A DNA stretch of 64,000 nt. Source: Epithemia pelagica (Eukaryota > Bacillariophyta > Bacillariophyceae > Surirellales > Surirellaceae). The notes under the pieces are model-generated. The model was not told the DNA's origin and did not search any database. It saw only the letters and a program-made list of their open reading frames with translations. Position numbers and translations under genes: made by a program. Of this stretch, positions 31,135 to 41,400 are shown in pieces; position 1 is the stretch's first letter; every line of letters begins with the position of its first letter. Where the stretch lies: contig OX337237.1 of assembly GCA_946965045.2 (NCBI GenBank), positions 682,001 to 746,000 of the forward strand, in the 5' to 3' direction.

Positions 31135-31639
31135 TTTTCATCCAACCACAATGGAAAAACAATGTTGGAATGGATGACGATGAAGGTGGTTGTTTGTTGC
31201 ACAACTGTTCCTCCAGTTTTGGAGTATAGACTGTCAGTTCCACGATCGGAGACTGCCACAAAACTCAGGTTTTGTGGTGTAGAGTATGATCGTTGACGAG
31301 AAAACTCGAAAATCCAGCACACATGGTTGTGGGATTGAGTACGGGGTAGGGGCGGTATGACACGAACCACCAGTTTGGGCTACGTTCTATTGAATCCTCC
31401 GAGTCCTCATTCCATGACGTAGACATTACGACTGGTGCAGTCGTCGTCCTGTCGTGGCTCTACGGCTTTGTTGGATATTCTGCCACTGAACGTCCCAAGA
31501 CTGAGTATGGGCTTTCGTGGGATAGTCTGTTCCGTTCCTCGTCTGCCGGTCAGACCCAAAGGATCTTCTCCACCAAACGACACGCGTTTTGCAAGTTTGA
31601 GTATTGTCTCTCGAGGAGCCGATGAAGCCGCTTACAAGT
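31135..31639. other. Inverted DUF4246-kelch spacer
   Basis: Reverse complement of the usual spacer: GTGGGATTGAGTACGGGGTAG at about 31331, TCATTCCATGACGTAGACATT at 31408, and GTCGTGGCTCTACGGCTTTG at 31451. No gene is seen. Confidence 0.45.
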
Positions 31640-31955
31640 CTGTTGGTATCCTAGGAGACTTGTCGTCGTCTGCCGTCGTGTTATCCTTGCCTCTTGCTAG
31701 TTTGAGTCGTTTCCCTGCTGTTGGAGAGTCAGATTTTGCATCCGTTCTTGTCCAAGCTGCTTTTTGTTCTGGTGCTGGAATGTCCCACGTCAAAAGCCTT
31801 TTTTTTGTGGCGTGGCGGTGGCAGTCGATCGAATGCGAACCGCGTGACCACAAAGAAGCAAGAAAGAGCACGTTTTCCCGGTTTGGTAGAATCCACAGAC
31901 GGCTCCAGTGGGACAAAGTGCTGCTTGGTATTGGGCACAATATCCGGGAGAGAAA
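31640..31955 (-). pseudogene. DUF4246 copy E, C-terminal fragment
   Basis: On the minus strand it reads Met-Pro-Asn-Thr-Lys-Gln-His ... Val-Asp-Ser-Thr-Lys-Pro-Gly-Lys-Arg, then Cys-Phe-Phe-Val, matching the second-His/Arg region of copy A. The rest is lost. Upstream of the inverted K7, it completes the inverted unit. Confidence 0.7.
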
Positions 31956-32397
31956 AGGACCTTCATTTGGTCTATACTCTCTATTCTCTTGTTTTGTTTG
32001 GCGCTGTGGTTGGTTCTTTCCCCAGCATTGGGTCACTCTTGTTCCAGTTTTGGCCCTCAGGGCCTCGTTTCGCCACACATGTTGGAACGTATCAAAAAGG
32101 GTTCAGGCAAGGCGTGTTGAAACAAACCGCCGTGTTTTTGGATGGCAGCAAAGTTCCATGTATGCCAACAGCCACAGGACAATTGCCATTCCATTTTCTT
32201 GGTACACTGCTGCTGCTTCACCTGGTTTGGAGATTCCACCTCTACTTCTTCTTCTTCTTTTGAAAGTGCCAAACGAAAACGCGTTTCCGGTCTGCACCAA
32301 GATAAAACTTCAACACTGAATACCCGCTGAGGCCCGAGTGGATTCAATGCCCTGGAGAGTGTTCGACAACAACAACAAGTATTTCACAGCTGTTTTT
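31956..32397. other. Mosaic of kelch 3'-flank pieces
   Basis: From about 31960 to 32130 it resembles the plus-strand flank found after K5, K6 and K8 (TTGTTTTGTTTGGCGCTGTGG, CCAGCATTGGGTCACTC, GGCCCTCAGGGCCTCG). No gene is seen. Confidence 0.35.
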
Positions 32398-33010
32398 TTT
32401 TCTCTCTCTCTCTGTATGTGTCTCGGCGACTCTCTGGTCGTAGTATTGATGGTATAAAAACACGCGGACCAAACTGTTGGAAATAATATGGAGCTCTCTC
32501 TCTCCCAAGGACAAACTACTAGAACCAATCCATAAGGTCCCAACGACTGTGGGATACAAGGTGATTTCCCCAAGACGATGCTCTTTCATCGTCTCTTGGA
32601 AGCTCCTTGGGACACTGGAGATTCCAAAAAAGAGACTCTTGGATCGACGAAACATTACAGATCGATATCCTTGAGAGGGAGCCACCCTCTTGGCAACTCC
32701 TTCCAGTGTTTTTTTTTCGCATTGGAGGAACCCGCCGCGGTTGGTTTCTGAAACCTGTTATATGGTGGCACACATGCGTTTTTTTGTCCAATATGGATTC
32801 ACAGCACAACACAACACGCTGTTAATAATGGACCACAGCAGCGGCTCTTTTCGTTGGGTGTGTGGATTGACACACTGTGCTCTTACACTGTGCTGCCCTC
32901 ATGCTCCAATTCGCTTGACGTGTGTGTCAGCAGACAGACGAGAGATTTGGTTGCTTTCACCAAGGGTGTCCATGTTCAGTTCAGCAACGACGAGGACAAT
33001 GACCCACAAC
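32398..33010. repeat. Unidentified dispersed repeat, copy R-A
   Basis: It is similar along its length to 36310-37016 (R-B). Shared landmarks are TCTCTCTCTGT...GTCTCGGCGAC, GAGACTCTTGGATCGACGAAAC, GAGAGGGAGCCACCCTCTTGGCA, TTGGAGGAACC and GGTTTCTGAAACCTG. Both copies have many indels. No protein is conserved between them. Confidence 0.7.
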
Positions 33011-33295
33011 GTGCGGAACTCTGGATTCCAATGGATGCCAAGAACGTCAGATGTTCTGAGCACGTAATGTTTCCGCGACACAAAACAGACGGTAGCGGGG
33101 CTGGAGCTTCGATGGGTTCTTTGCACTCTCTCTCTGTAAAACGGCACTAGTTCCTAGCGGGAGTTTGAGTCTTGTGTTCTTGTGAATGCGGTCAGGTTGA
33201 TGCTCCTTAAATGAAATTACGCGGGACCGAAGACTTGGGAGTAAACACCAAACGATGGCACCACAACTCGTGTGCCCAATAAAGGAAAAGATACC
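33011..33295. other. Spacer leading into DUF4246 fragment F
   Basis: It contains GGGGCTGGAGCTTCGATGGGTTC at about 33098, the DUF4246 leader marker. Nothing else is recognised. Confidence 0.35.
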
Positions 33296-34180
33296 ATGAT
33301 ACTAGATAGTCCCTGGGAATATCCATCGCGTTGACGCTTTTGCTGGAAAAGAAGAACTACAATCCAGACCTCTTGCCTTGATTTGCAAATGTTGGAACTA
33401 CAAGGAATCATCAAAGAAAAGAACGAGTGGTGGACCAAAACACAATAGTACGATTGCATCCAAGTGGAATGCGACATTGGTACAACAACGGGATGATTCA
33501 CAATCCGACCGACAAGAGGCAGAAAAAGCACGTTGACGCTTTCCTGACTGTCATGTTCAAATGGTCCACTTTGCCACTGACGACTTTAAGTAGTGGGCAT
33601 CGTAGTATTCAGAAGGGCCAGTGCGACCTGCAGCCGCCGAAAGTGCTTTTGTAAGGGACAATCTCAAAACAAGAACAGGGGACTTGCAGTCCGACTTGTT
33701 GCGCCAAATTGCTTTGCTACGGCAACAACCAGCGACCAGCGATGGGATCGACCAATGTGGACCGTCATCCTGAAACGCCTCAAATTATTGATTTGGCACA
33801 TCCTTCCATGTATTCCTATGAAAAATGCCAAACCCATGGTATTGGGGGGAGCTGATGGAGGAGCTCATGTGACGCAAACGCCCATATGGTCCTCCTGTAC
33901 ATTGAGGAAACAACAAGAACCATACAACAAGGACTCATGATTGAAGAAGTAGGAAACGACCAAGGAGGATCATCCTCCACATTACCACTTCCCTTAGGCC
34001 TTTCAGTCGGAGTGTGGTTTGCAATGGTTGCCAGCCGAAATTCGAGTATCGGCCGACGGTCACGACTTCTGAGATTTCCAGTTCTATCAGTTCCTTGCAT
34101 CCCATTCACCATGCTGCATTGTAGAACTCTTTGTCACTGCGTGCCCTTGTTGGAAGAAGTCATGGCCGAATTAGGAGAGT
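33296..34180 (+). pseudogene. DUF4246 copy F, N-terminal half, degraded
   Basis: From ATG 33296 pieces match copy A in order: Gln-Gly-Ile-Ile-Lys-Glu-Lys near 33405, the Ser-Glu-Gly-Pro-Val/Arg-Pro-Ala-Ala-like stretch near 33612, Met-Val-Leu-Gly-Gly-Ala-Asp-Gly-Gly-Ala near 33840, and Leu-Gln-Trp-Leu-Pro-Ala near 34018. They lie in changing frames, and the sequence ends in the Cys-His-Cys-Val-Pro-Leu-Leu-Glu block. The catalytic-like C-terminal half is absent. It is followed on the same strand by K8. Confidence 0.75.
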
Positions 34181-34615
34181 TTAAGAGACTTTCAAACCCT
34201 GTGTAATGTTGCGAATACGAATGCAAGGCGGCAAGAGGGCTTTCGGTGGCCGAGTATCCAACAAAGCCCATGAAACACTGTATACCCACGACTGGAGCAG
34301 TCGCAATGCTTCCGTCATGGAAAGCTATTAGAGGTTTGGACGATGGATGTATTCCTACATCATACTGTCCTCCCTATTGTTCCCCCTTATGCAATGCCAC
34401 AAGATTTAGATCGACTCGCAGCTAGTTTTTCGAGTTTTCTCAAGCGACAAACTCTACACCAAAACCTCAGAAACAGCGCTTTTGTGGATCTCTCGCCTCG
34501 TGGCTCGTGGTACTGACAGACTTCACTCCAAAACCCTGTGCACCCAAAGCCCTCCTATCATCAGCAATTCCAACATTGTTTCTTCCATTGTGGTTGTGGA
34601 TGACACAGTTATAGG
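34181..34615. other. DUF4246-to-K8 spacer and K8 leader
   Basis: It contains CCAACAAAGCCCATGAAACACTG at 34258, the CCGTCATGGAAAG segment at 34310, CACCAAAACCTCAGAAACAGCG at about 34459, and a kelch pre-ATG block ending GACACAGTTATAGG-ATG. Confidence 0.45.
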
Positions 34616-35764
34616 ATGGAGGATATGAAAGAGCAAGCACGTTTGTCCGGACTCGTTTTGGGGAACAATCAAGAAGCGCCCCAATGGATAACAAAACCAA
34701 GTAGAGTGTGTCAGCGATGGGACCACGCATTGGTTGTGGTAAATCCTCCCAGCAATGAAAAGGAAGAAATTATTGTCGTTTTGGGTGGCAGAAACCCCTT
34801 TTCTTCCAATAGCATCCATTCGAACGATACTAGATCTGTATTTCTCTTCAACGGTGATGGAAGCAGACGCAAGCAACGACGAGGTCCTAGGATGAACGAA
34901 CGGCGAGTTCGATTTGCAGCCGTTGTCTGTAACGGCTTTGTCTATGCCATTGGAGGATCGATGTTGGATTCCATAGAGCGGATTCAACTCTCAGATTTAC
35001 TATCAAGTGTGTGTTTGAAGAAGAGCCAACAGGAAAGGCCATGGAAAACATTGAAGTGCCGTTTGTCTACTACGGAGCGAGACTCGTGCTCAGCTACCGT
35101 TGTCCAAAACAGGTACATTGTAATTGGTGGAGGAAATAATGGAAATGTGGATATTGTTGACGTTTTTCAAGCAAGTCAACCTTTCATTTTTCAAGCGCCA
35201 TGCCTGAATGTTCCTCGTAACAAGTTCGGAATGGCGGCCGTTGGTTCGCGTGTCTATGTTATTGGTGGATGCACGATTAGTAGAGGAGAGGGGCAGTTAA
35301 GTTCAGTCGAATATTTGGATTTGTTGCCTGATTCAGGCAATGATGGAAATGATTTTGAAGAATCCACCCTTGCATCTTCTTTGTCATGGAAATTACACAA
35401 GGATCTGGTTCTTCCGATTCCTCGTTGTGAACATTCTGTTCTCTGTGTTGGATTTTGCCTGGTTGTGGTCGGAGGTTGTAGTGACTTTCGAACTAGTTAT
35501 GGACGTGAAGATGACAAGAAAGTGCGGGGCGTCGAGGTTTTCGACACGAGACGCAATAAAGTTTGGAGCCTTCCTGGCCTTCCGGACTTGAGGAAAGCAC
35601 GAGGCCCTGATCTTCAAGCGGTTTTTGTTTGCAATGAAATTCTTGTTCTTGTAGATGACATGACATTTTGCAAGACCTCGGAAAGGCTTCCATTGATGGA
35701 TAAGAATTCTGTCTTGTTCAAACGTTTGTTGGATGGTCCTTGTTTATTGAGAGAATTCAACTGA
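34616..35764 (+). CDS. Kelch-repeat protein K8
   Basis: 382 residues, intact. It is the nearest relative of K6, with long nearly identical DNA stretches in the first half. It has a duplicated-looking Leu-Pro-Gly-Leu-Pro-Asp-Leu in the last inter-blade loop. The full six-blade plan and family N and C termini are present. Confidence 0.85.
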   Translation: MEDMKEQARLSGLVLGNNQEAPQWITKPSRVCQRWDHALVVVNPPSNEKEEIIVVLGGRNPFSSNSIHSNDTRSVFLFNGDGSRRKQRRGPRMNERRVRFAAVVCNGFVYAIGGSMLDSIERIQLSDLLSSVCLKKSQQERPWKTLKCRLSTTERDSCSATVVQNRYIVIGGGNNGNVDIVDVFQASQPFIFQAPCLNVPRNKFGMAAVGSRVYVIGGCTISRGEGQLSSVEYLDLLPDSGNDGNDFEESTLASSLSWKLHKDLVLPIPRCEHSVLCVGFCLVVVGGCSDFRTSYGREDDKKVRGVEVFDTRRNKVWSLPGLPDLRKARGPDLQAVFVCNEILVLVDDMTFCKTSERLPLMDKNSVLFKRLLDGPCLLREFN

Positions 35765-36309
35765 CTGTTAGCATTGGGCGATACATGTGTAAAATGACCC
35801 ATTATAGTACTGAAATGAATAGAGTTGTAGTATTCCCTCTTTTCAGTAGAAACATTCAATGATGCCAGAAATCTAGACTTTACCACTACAATGGAGTGAG
35901 CAGGATCTACATTCGGTCCACTCTCTTTCCGTCTCTCTCTCTCTCTCTCTCTCGTTTTTCGTTCTGTTGTTTGTTCCTTCCCCACTGGGTCATTCTTGTT
36001 GGCCCTCAGGGCCTTGTATAGCCATATTCGGTATTATCAAAGGGTTCAGGTTCGGCTTGTTTCAAAAGCCTTGGAAGCAAACTTCTCAATTTCAAGAACT
36101 ACATCACAACCTTTGTATTACACAGTTGCTTTCCCGTCTTTCTCTTGGTCCTGTTATTAGTATTGCGCGCATGTATGACACCCAATGCCCAACAGCCGTT
36201 GTTCCCCACCTTTCAGTCACGCCAAGACAAGAACTCCTACACAGTATATACCGGTCGAGTCCAGACTGTGGATTCGATGCACTTGATACGGTTCGACAAG
36301 AATGAGTGT
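35765..36309. other. K8 3' flank
   Basis: The kelch 3' block (GAATAGAGTTGTAGTATTCC at about 35817) is followed by a (CT)n run at about 35934-35953 and the TTTGTTCCTTCCCCACTGGGTCATTC, GGCCCTCAGGGCCTTG segments. The cluster ends here. Confidence 0.45.
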
Positions 36310-37016
36310 TGACACTCTTTTCTCTCTCTCTGTCTCGGCGACGCGACAATTTGGTCACTCTTGGACTGGGCCAGATAGACCGTACTTGTGGTCTCTGAGT
36401 GCCATTCTCAGACTGCTTCGTTGAGATTTCAGAACCCAAAGTAACAAGCGGACCAAGCTGTTAACTGTTGGACATATGGAGCTTTTCCAAGGATATAATA
36501 GAACCGAGGTCGCAAAGCCTTGGAGCTGATGCGCTGTTTCTTAGACGCTGCTCGGGCATCCTCTTTTGGAAGCGCTCCTTGGAACACTAGAGATTCGAAA
36601 CAAAGAGACTCTTGGATCGACGAAACAGTATAGATCGATATCCTCGAGAGGGAGCCACCCTCTTGGCAGTGTTTTTTTGGCATTGGAGGAACCCCCCGCG
36701 GTCGGTTTCTGAAACCTGCCATATGGTGGCACACACACATGTGTGTGTTTTTTTTTCTGTCGAATGGATTCACACAGTACCACGCCCTCTGTTGTCATGA
36801 CACAAAACAGAGAATGAACCCTTGGATTGCCACACGCTGCGCTTCCACATCCACTATACTGCCTCTCTCTCATTCTCTCCAATTCGTCCGGCAAAACGAA
36901 AAAAGGCCTCTTGATGTGAGTCAGACAGACGAGAGACTTGGGTGCGTCCATCTCTTTAGAGAGACTGCTTTCACCAAGAGTGTTCATCAATTCAGCGAAA
37001 GCAGGAAGACGACGAC
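36310..37016. repeat. Unidentified dispersed repeat, copy R-B
   Basis: Second copy of the repeat at 32398-33010, with the same landmarks in the same order. Its right end runs into a sequence also found upstream of the two CYS-1 genes (TGTTCATCAATTCA-CGAAAG, GGAAGACGACGACGGGT). Confidence 0.7.
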
Positions 37017-37023
37017 GGGTATG

Positions 37024-37621
37024 TAAGGGCTGGGTAAGCCGATCCATGTTCGGCTAAGTAGGTTCAGTACAAAAGCTACGTAGCGTACATAAAATCCTAT
37101 AGTACACGTCATACCTGAAATGGTGGGAAGTCCGAAAAAATGCAAAAACACTCCACGATGACGGCGAGATCCGTTGATGCCGCATGCATTTACCGATGCA
37201 TCGCATCAACATCCTACTACTGTAAGTTGTTTGAGTTTGCTAGTATTACTGTGTTCTGCAGCTACAGAAGATTTGTCGCGTTGGATCAAAAGGTATACTG
37301 GTGATGTAATCCAAAAACCTTCCTAACTCATTCATTTCTCAACGGTGACTCGACCGAATTGAAAGGATAGTCACTCTAGTAGTAAATAATCTTATTGTCA
37401 AAGCGGTCGAGTCAAGCTCTATTATTGAGGAAGTTATGGCCATGGGGGTGATTTCTTCGACCATTGTCGAGTGATGGTTTCCGGATTGCATTGTTTCTCG
37501 TGGCAGCAAGTTTTCGATTTGTGACCATTCCCCCCACTTGTTACAGTGATGAAAATAGTACTACGTAGCTTAATGTACTGAGCCTACTTAGCCGAACATG
37601 GATCGGCTTATCCAGCCCTTA
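37024..37621. mobile_element. Non-autonomous DNA element (MITE-like) with about 60-bp terminal inverted repeats
   Basis: The left end TAAGGGCTGGGTAAGCCGAT... and the right end ...ATCGGCTTATCCAGCCCTTA are inverted copies over about 60 bases, through GTTCGGCTAAGTAGG and GCTACGTAG. No transposase frame lies inside. The flanks GGAAGACGACGACGGGT and TATCATCG are continuous at 46608-46640 and 59376-59410, which are therefore unoccupied versions of the same site. The target duplication cannot be fixed (a TA is possible). Confidence 0.85.
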
Positions 37622-37935
37622 TATCATCGTGAGAATGGGGGGTGTCAAAAGATTTCTCGGGGAATCTTTTCGCATTATATGCGACCTATGAGCCACTGCG
37701 CGCCACTCGTTCTCATGTCTGTACGTCGTCAGTCGTTACGGCTCGAGGCAGATAGCTTAGACAATAGTCGACTGCCCAGAGGATAGCAGGACAAGGCGGA
37801 GGAGAAGAAAACCATCGCCACTGCATAGAACACTGCAAAAGCGACGTTTATAATACTCGTAGCAGTTTGAGTAAGTCAAGCTTGACTCATCGTTCGGAAA
37901 AACTATCCTTTCCCCATACACACTTTTGCTGGCCA
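37622..37935. other. Relic of the CYS upstream region and host flank of the copia element
   Basis: 37622-37790 resembles 46632-46780 (TCTCG-GGGGAATCTTTTCGCAT, GCGACCTATGAGCCACTGCG, GGCTCGAGG-AG-TAGCTTAG). 37828-37935 resembles 56688-56820 (ACTCGTAGCA-TTTGAGT, AGTCAAGCTTGACTCATCG). No gene is seen. Confidence 0.6.
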
Positions 37936-38207
37936 AATCTTCAATTGAGTCGCTCTTCATGTCGTGGTCCCGAATCAAGACAGTCGCACATATGACCTTT
38001 GGGATAGAAACCGCATGGGAGGCGGTCATAGCTCACATAGGTCTTGGACCATCTCGATCGCATCTGGCACAACAACATTCTCTCAATCCTAGTCGTAATG
38101 CTCACTCTTTCTAAATCACTCTGTTTTGAAACCCTTTTGCTTGCATCTACGATTACGTTACTTCTGTGCACAGGAGACACCATCAGGGCCAATCTAGTGA
38201 TCCAACA
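37936..38207 (+). repeat. Left LTR of the copia element (5' tip missing)
   Basis: 272 bases matching 43870-44141 with one substitution (GATCGCATC versus GATCTCATC at about 38059/43993). It ends in TCCAACA like the right LTR. The right LTR begins TGTTGGAATC, while the left begins at AATC directly after host sequence, so the first six bases of the left LTR are lost. Confidence 0.9.
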
Positions 38208-38427
38208 TACTAGCTAGTATCGGTGATTGCTTCATTGGTCCCCATATCGATCGAAAGAGCGAAACTCGTGAGCACGGGATCAAGAAATCTGACGCTGTTG
38301 AATTGCTGAATCGCAAAATCGGGACAGGAGTCGTTCGAATCCACAAAGCTTTGAATACTCTGATCGTATATTGTTGTGTTGTTACCATCTTGACTGACTT
38401 CATATCTATCATATCAATCAAATCATA

Positions 38428-41400
38428 ATGGATCTCTCAAGTAGTGACAAGACCTCAACGACGATCAAGGTACCAAGCTTTTCGGGCAAGAAAGCCGACT
38501 ATCCCATTTGGTGGATGCGCTTCCGTTCTCATGCAAGAGTCCACAACTTCATTGGCGCCTTATCCGATACTCCCGAGAAAGAACTTCCAAGCACTGAACA
38601 TGAACCAATCGATGAATCAACAGAGAGTGGGAAAGCCGCCAAGAAAGCTTTGAACCGAAATGCCATGGCAGTTGCTTGCCTTAGTATGGCTCTTCAAGCC
38701 GACGATGACTTGAAACTGGTGATGAAATCGATCACATCTGACTGGCCAGGTGGTCGTGCCCACATCATTGTGAAAGGACTGTTTCGAAACTACAAGAGCG
38801 AGAACGTTGCTGCTAAGATGCGAATCCGACAAGACGTGAACAAGATATCCATGACCAACACAATGAACCCGAAGATTCTTCGAAAGCGGATATCGCAGAT
38901 TGAAAACCGTCACAATCATGAACTAGCCGATGATGATTTGGTGGCCATCGTGATCGAGAAGGCCGCACCGATTTACAGCACCATTGTCGCCACGGAACAA
39001 CGCGCAAAAGGAACAGCCCTCACAGCTGATGACCTTATTGACGCCATGATGACCCAGTGGAATCTTCATCACGACGAAGATGATGACGGAGAAGATGGCA
39101 CTGAATCCAGCCTCGATCAGTCAGCCAGTGGTGGATTGTCACTTCAGGCAACGCAAACATATCCTATCTGTCAAGCAGTCGGAGATCCCTCCAGTACTCC
39201 TCCCAAGCCATATGTTGTGTGTAATTTCTGCCAAGAACCTGGACACGGATATTACCAATGCCCTCTTCGATCACAGGCGTCACAACAAGGAAGCGGAACT
39301 GCCTTGGCCGTTGGACCTGGTCAACTGCAGCCACAGCAACAGCCCCAACAAGGATATCGACCATACAACGGACAACAGCAAGGACAATGGCGACAACCGT
39401 ATCACCAAGGCGATCGTCCTCGACCTTATTGCGAAGATTGCAAGATGTATGGCCACTCAACACAGCGCTGTTGGGAGAATCCAGCCAATGCGCATTTCCG
39501 TCCACCCAATTGGACAAGTCGCCGAAACCGCCAACAACAAGCTCCATCTCCAATTCCCCCTGCAAATGCTCCTCCTACACAAGAAGTACCCCCAGTTCAA
39601 GACATTGCGACAGTTGTTGCATCTAACACCACAGCACGTCCGACAACTCCAGCTCCCAATGGACAGTCGACAACCTTATCCGAACCACGTGTTGAGATGC
39701 TCATGAGCTGCATTGAATTCCCTCATGACTTACAACTCCTTCGTGACCCCAACATCTGGATTGCAGACACTGGAGCCACTCAGCATATGACATCACACTC
39801 TCGTGGATTTGTCAACATGTCGCGTCCAGAAGATCCGATTAGTCTCGTTATGGCAAACGATACGACAGAAAGCGCAACAATAATTGGAGACTTACCTGGT
39901 ATCTGTTGCAACAAATATGGATGCGAATTGGGTCCTGCTCGACTGACCGGTGTCAACCTTCTGCCAAGTGCCGCATTCAACCTGTTCAGTGTCTCGAAGA
40001 TGCTCAAACAAGGCTGGTCGTTGAGTGGATCATCTGAAGCAATCGTCATCACCAAGAATAACATGAGTGTAATTTTTGACATCGTCATCCCAACTCCAGA
40101 GGGAATGATCTTCTGCATGTACTTCAAGCGCAAACAAGATCTTACCGGACATGAAATCATTGGCGCTCTCCCTGATATCAATCCCAAGAAACGCAAGACC
40201 ATAACCATGCAACAGGCTCATGACAAGCTCGGTCACATTGACATCCGGAAACTCAAACCCATGGTCGAGCATCTTGGATTTCAGCTGGACGGCGGAGAAA
40301 TGGCCAAGTGTGCAGCTTGTGCTGCAGGCAAGGCTCGTCGCAAGAATCTTCCTCGGTCTGACACTCCAACGAGTTCCGAACCCGCAGATCCATCCGTCAA
40401 TCGCATTTACTTGGATATGAGCTCAGTCCGTCCTAATGCTTCACATCCTAAACCCCGCAAGAATCAATGGCGAATGATTGTCCATGGCAAGACTCAGCTC
40501 AAATTCTCAGCCTTCTACGAGTCCAAGAATGCAATGGTTGAACCCACATGCAAATTTCTTCATCGCTGGGAAGCTAATGGTCTTGGGGCGACTCATGTGC
40601 GTCTCGATAATGCCGGTGAAAATATCCTTCTTCAGTCGCGTAGTCAGTCCGCCGATTGGAAGCTGAACCTCAACTTTGAATTCACTGCGCGCAATACTCC
40701 GCAACAGAACTCGCTTGCGGAAGTTGCAATATCTACCATTGCTATGCGAGGTCGAGCCATGATGCATCGTGCTAATATCCCTATGGAGTATCGGAGTCTA
40801 TTATGGACTACTGCCTTTGATACGGCAACATTATTGGATGGCTTAATAGTCATAGAGATCGATGGAGTTTCTAAAACACGGTACGAACACTGGAGTGGGC
40901 AATTGCCCCGATTTGCACATCATTTACGAACATGGGGGGAGGCTGGAACGGTCAAAACAGCCACCGATACGACCAAGAAGTTGGAAGACAAGGGCACCCA
41001 TTGTATTTTCGTCGGATATTGCCGCGATCATGCTGGGGATGTTTATCGAATGTTTAACCCCCAAACTAAGAAACTTCATGTGACTCGCGATATCACATGG
41101 TTGCATCGGATGTATTTTCTTCCCCCAAATGATTCACCGCATCTCATGATCACTCCAATATTGGCACCCGAGAACGACTGTGACTCGGAGGTGCACCTCG
41201 AAGACGAAGGCAACGCGTCAGATCGATCTAAGCCCTTCATTGAAGAACTTGAAGATGATTGTCCCAACCAACCTGTAGTGGACACTCCCATGGTCGAGAC
41301 AGTTGATCGAACAACGGACGCTGACGAAAATGTGAGCGCAATCACCTCTGCAACACCACGCCAACATCAAGTAACACGAACTGGCCGTCATGTTCGTCCT

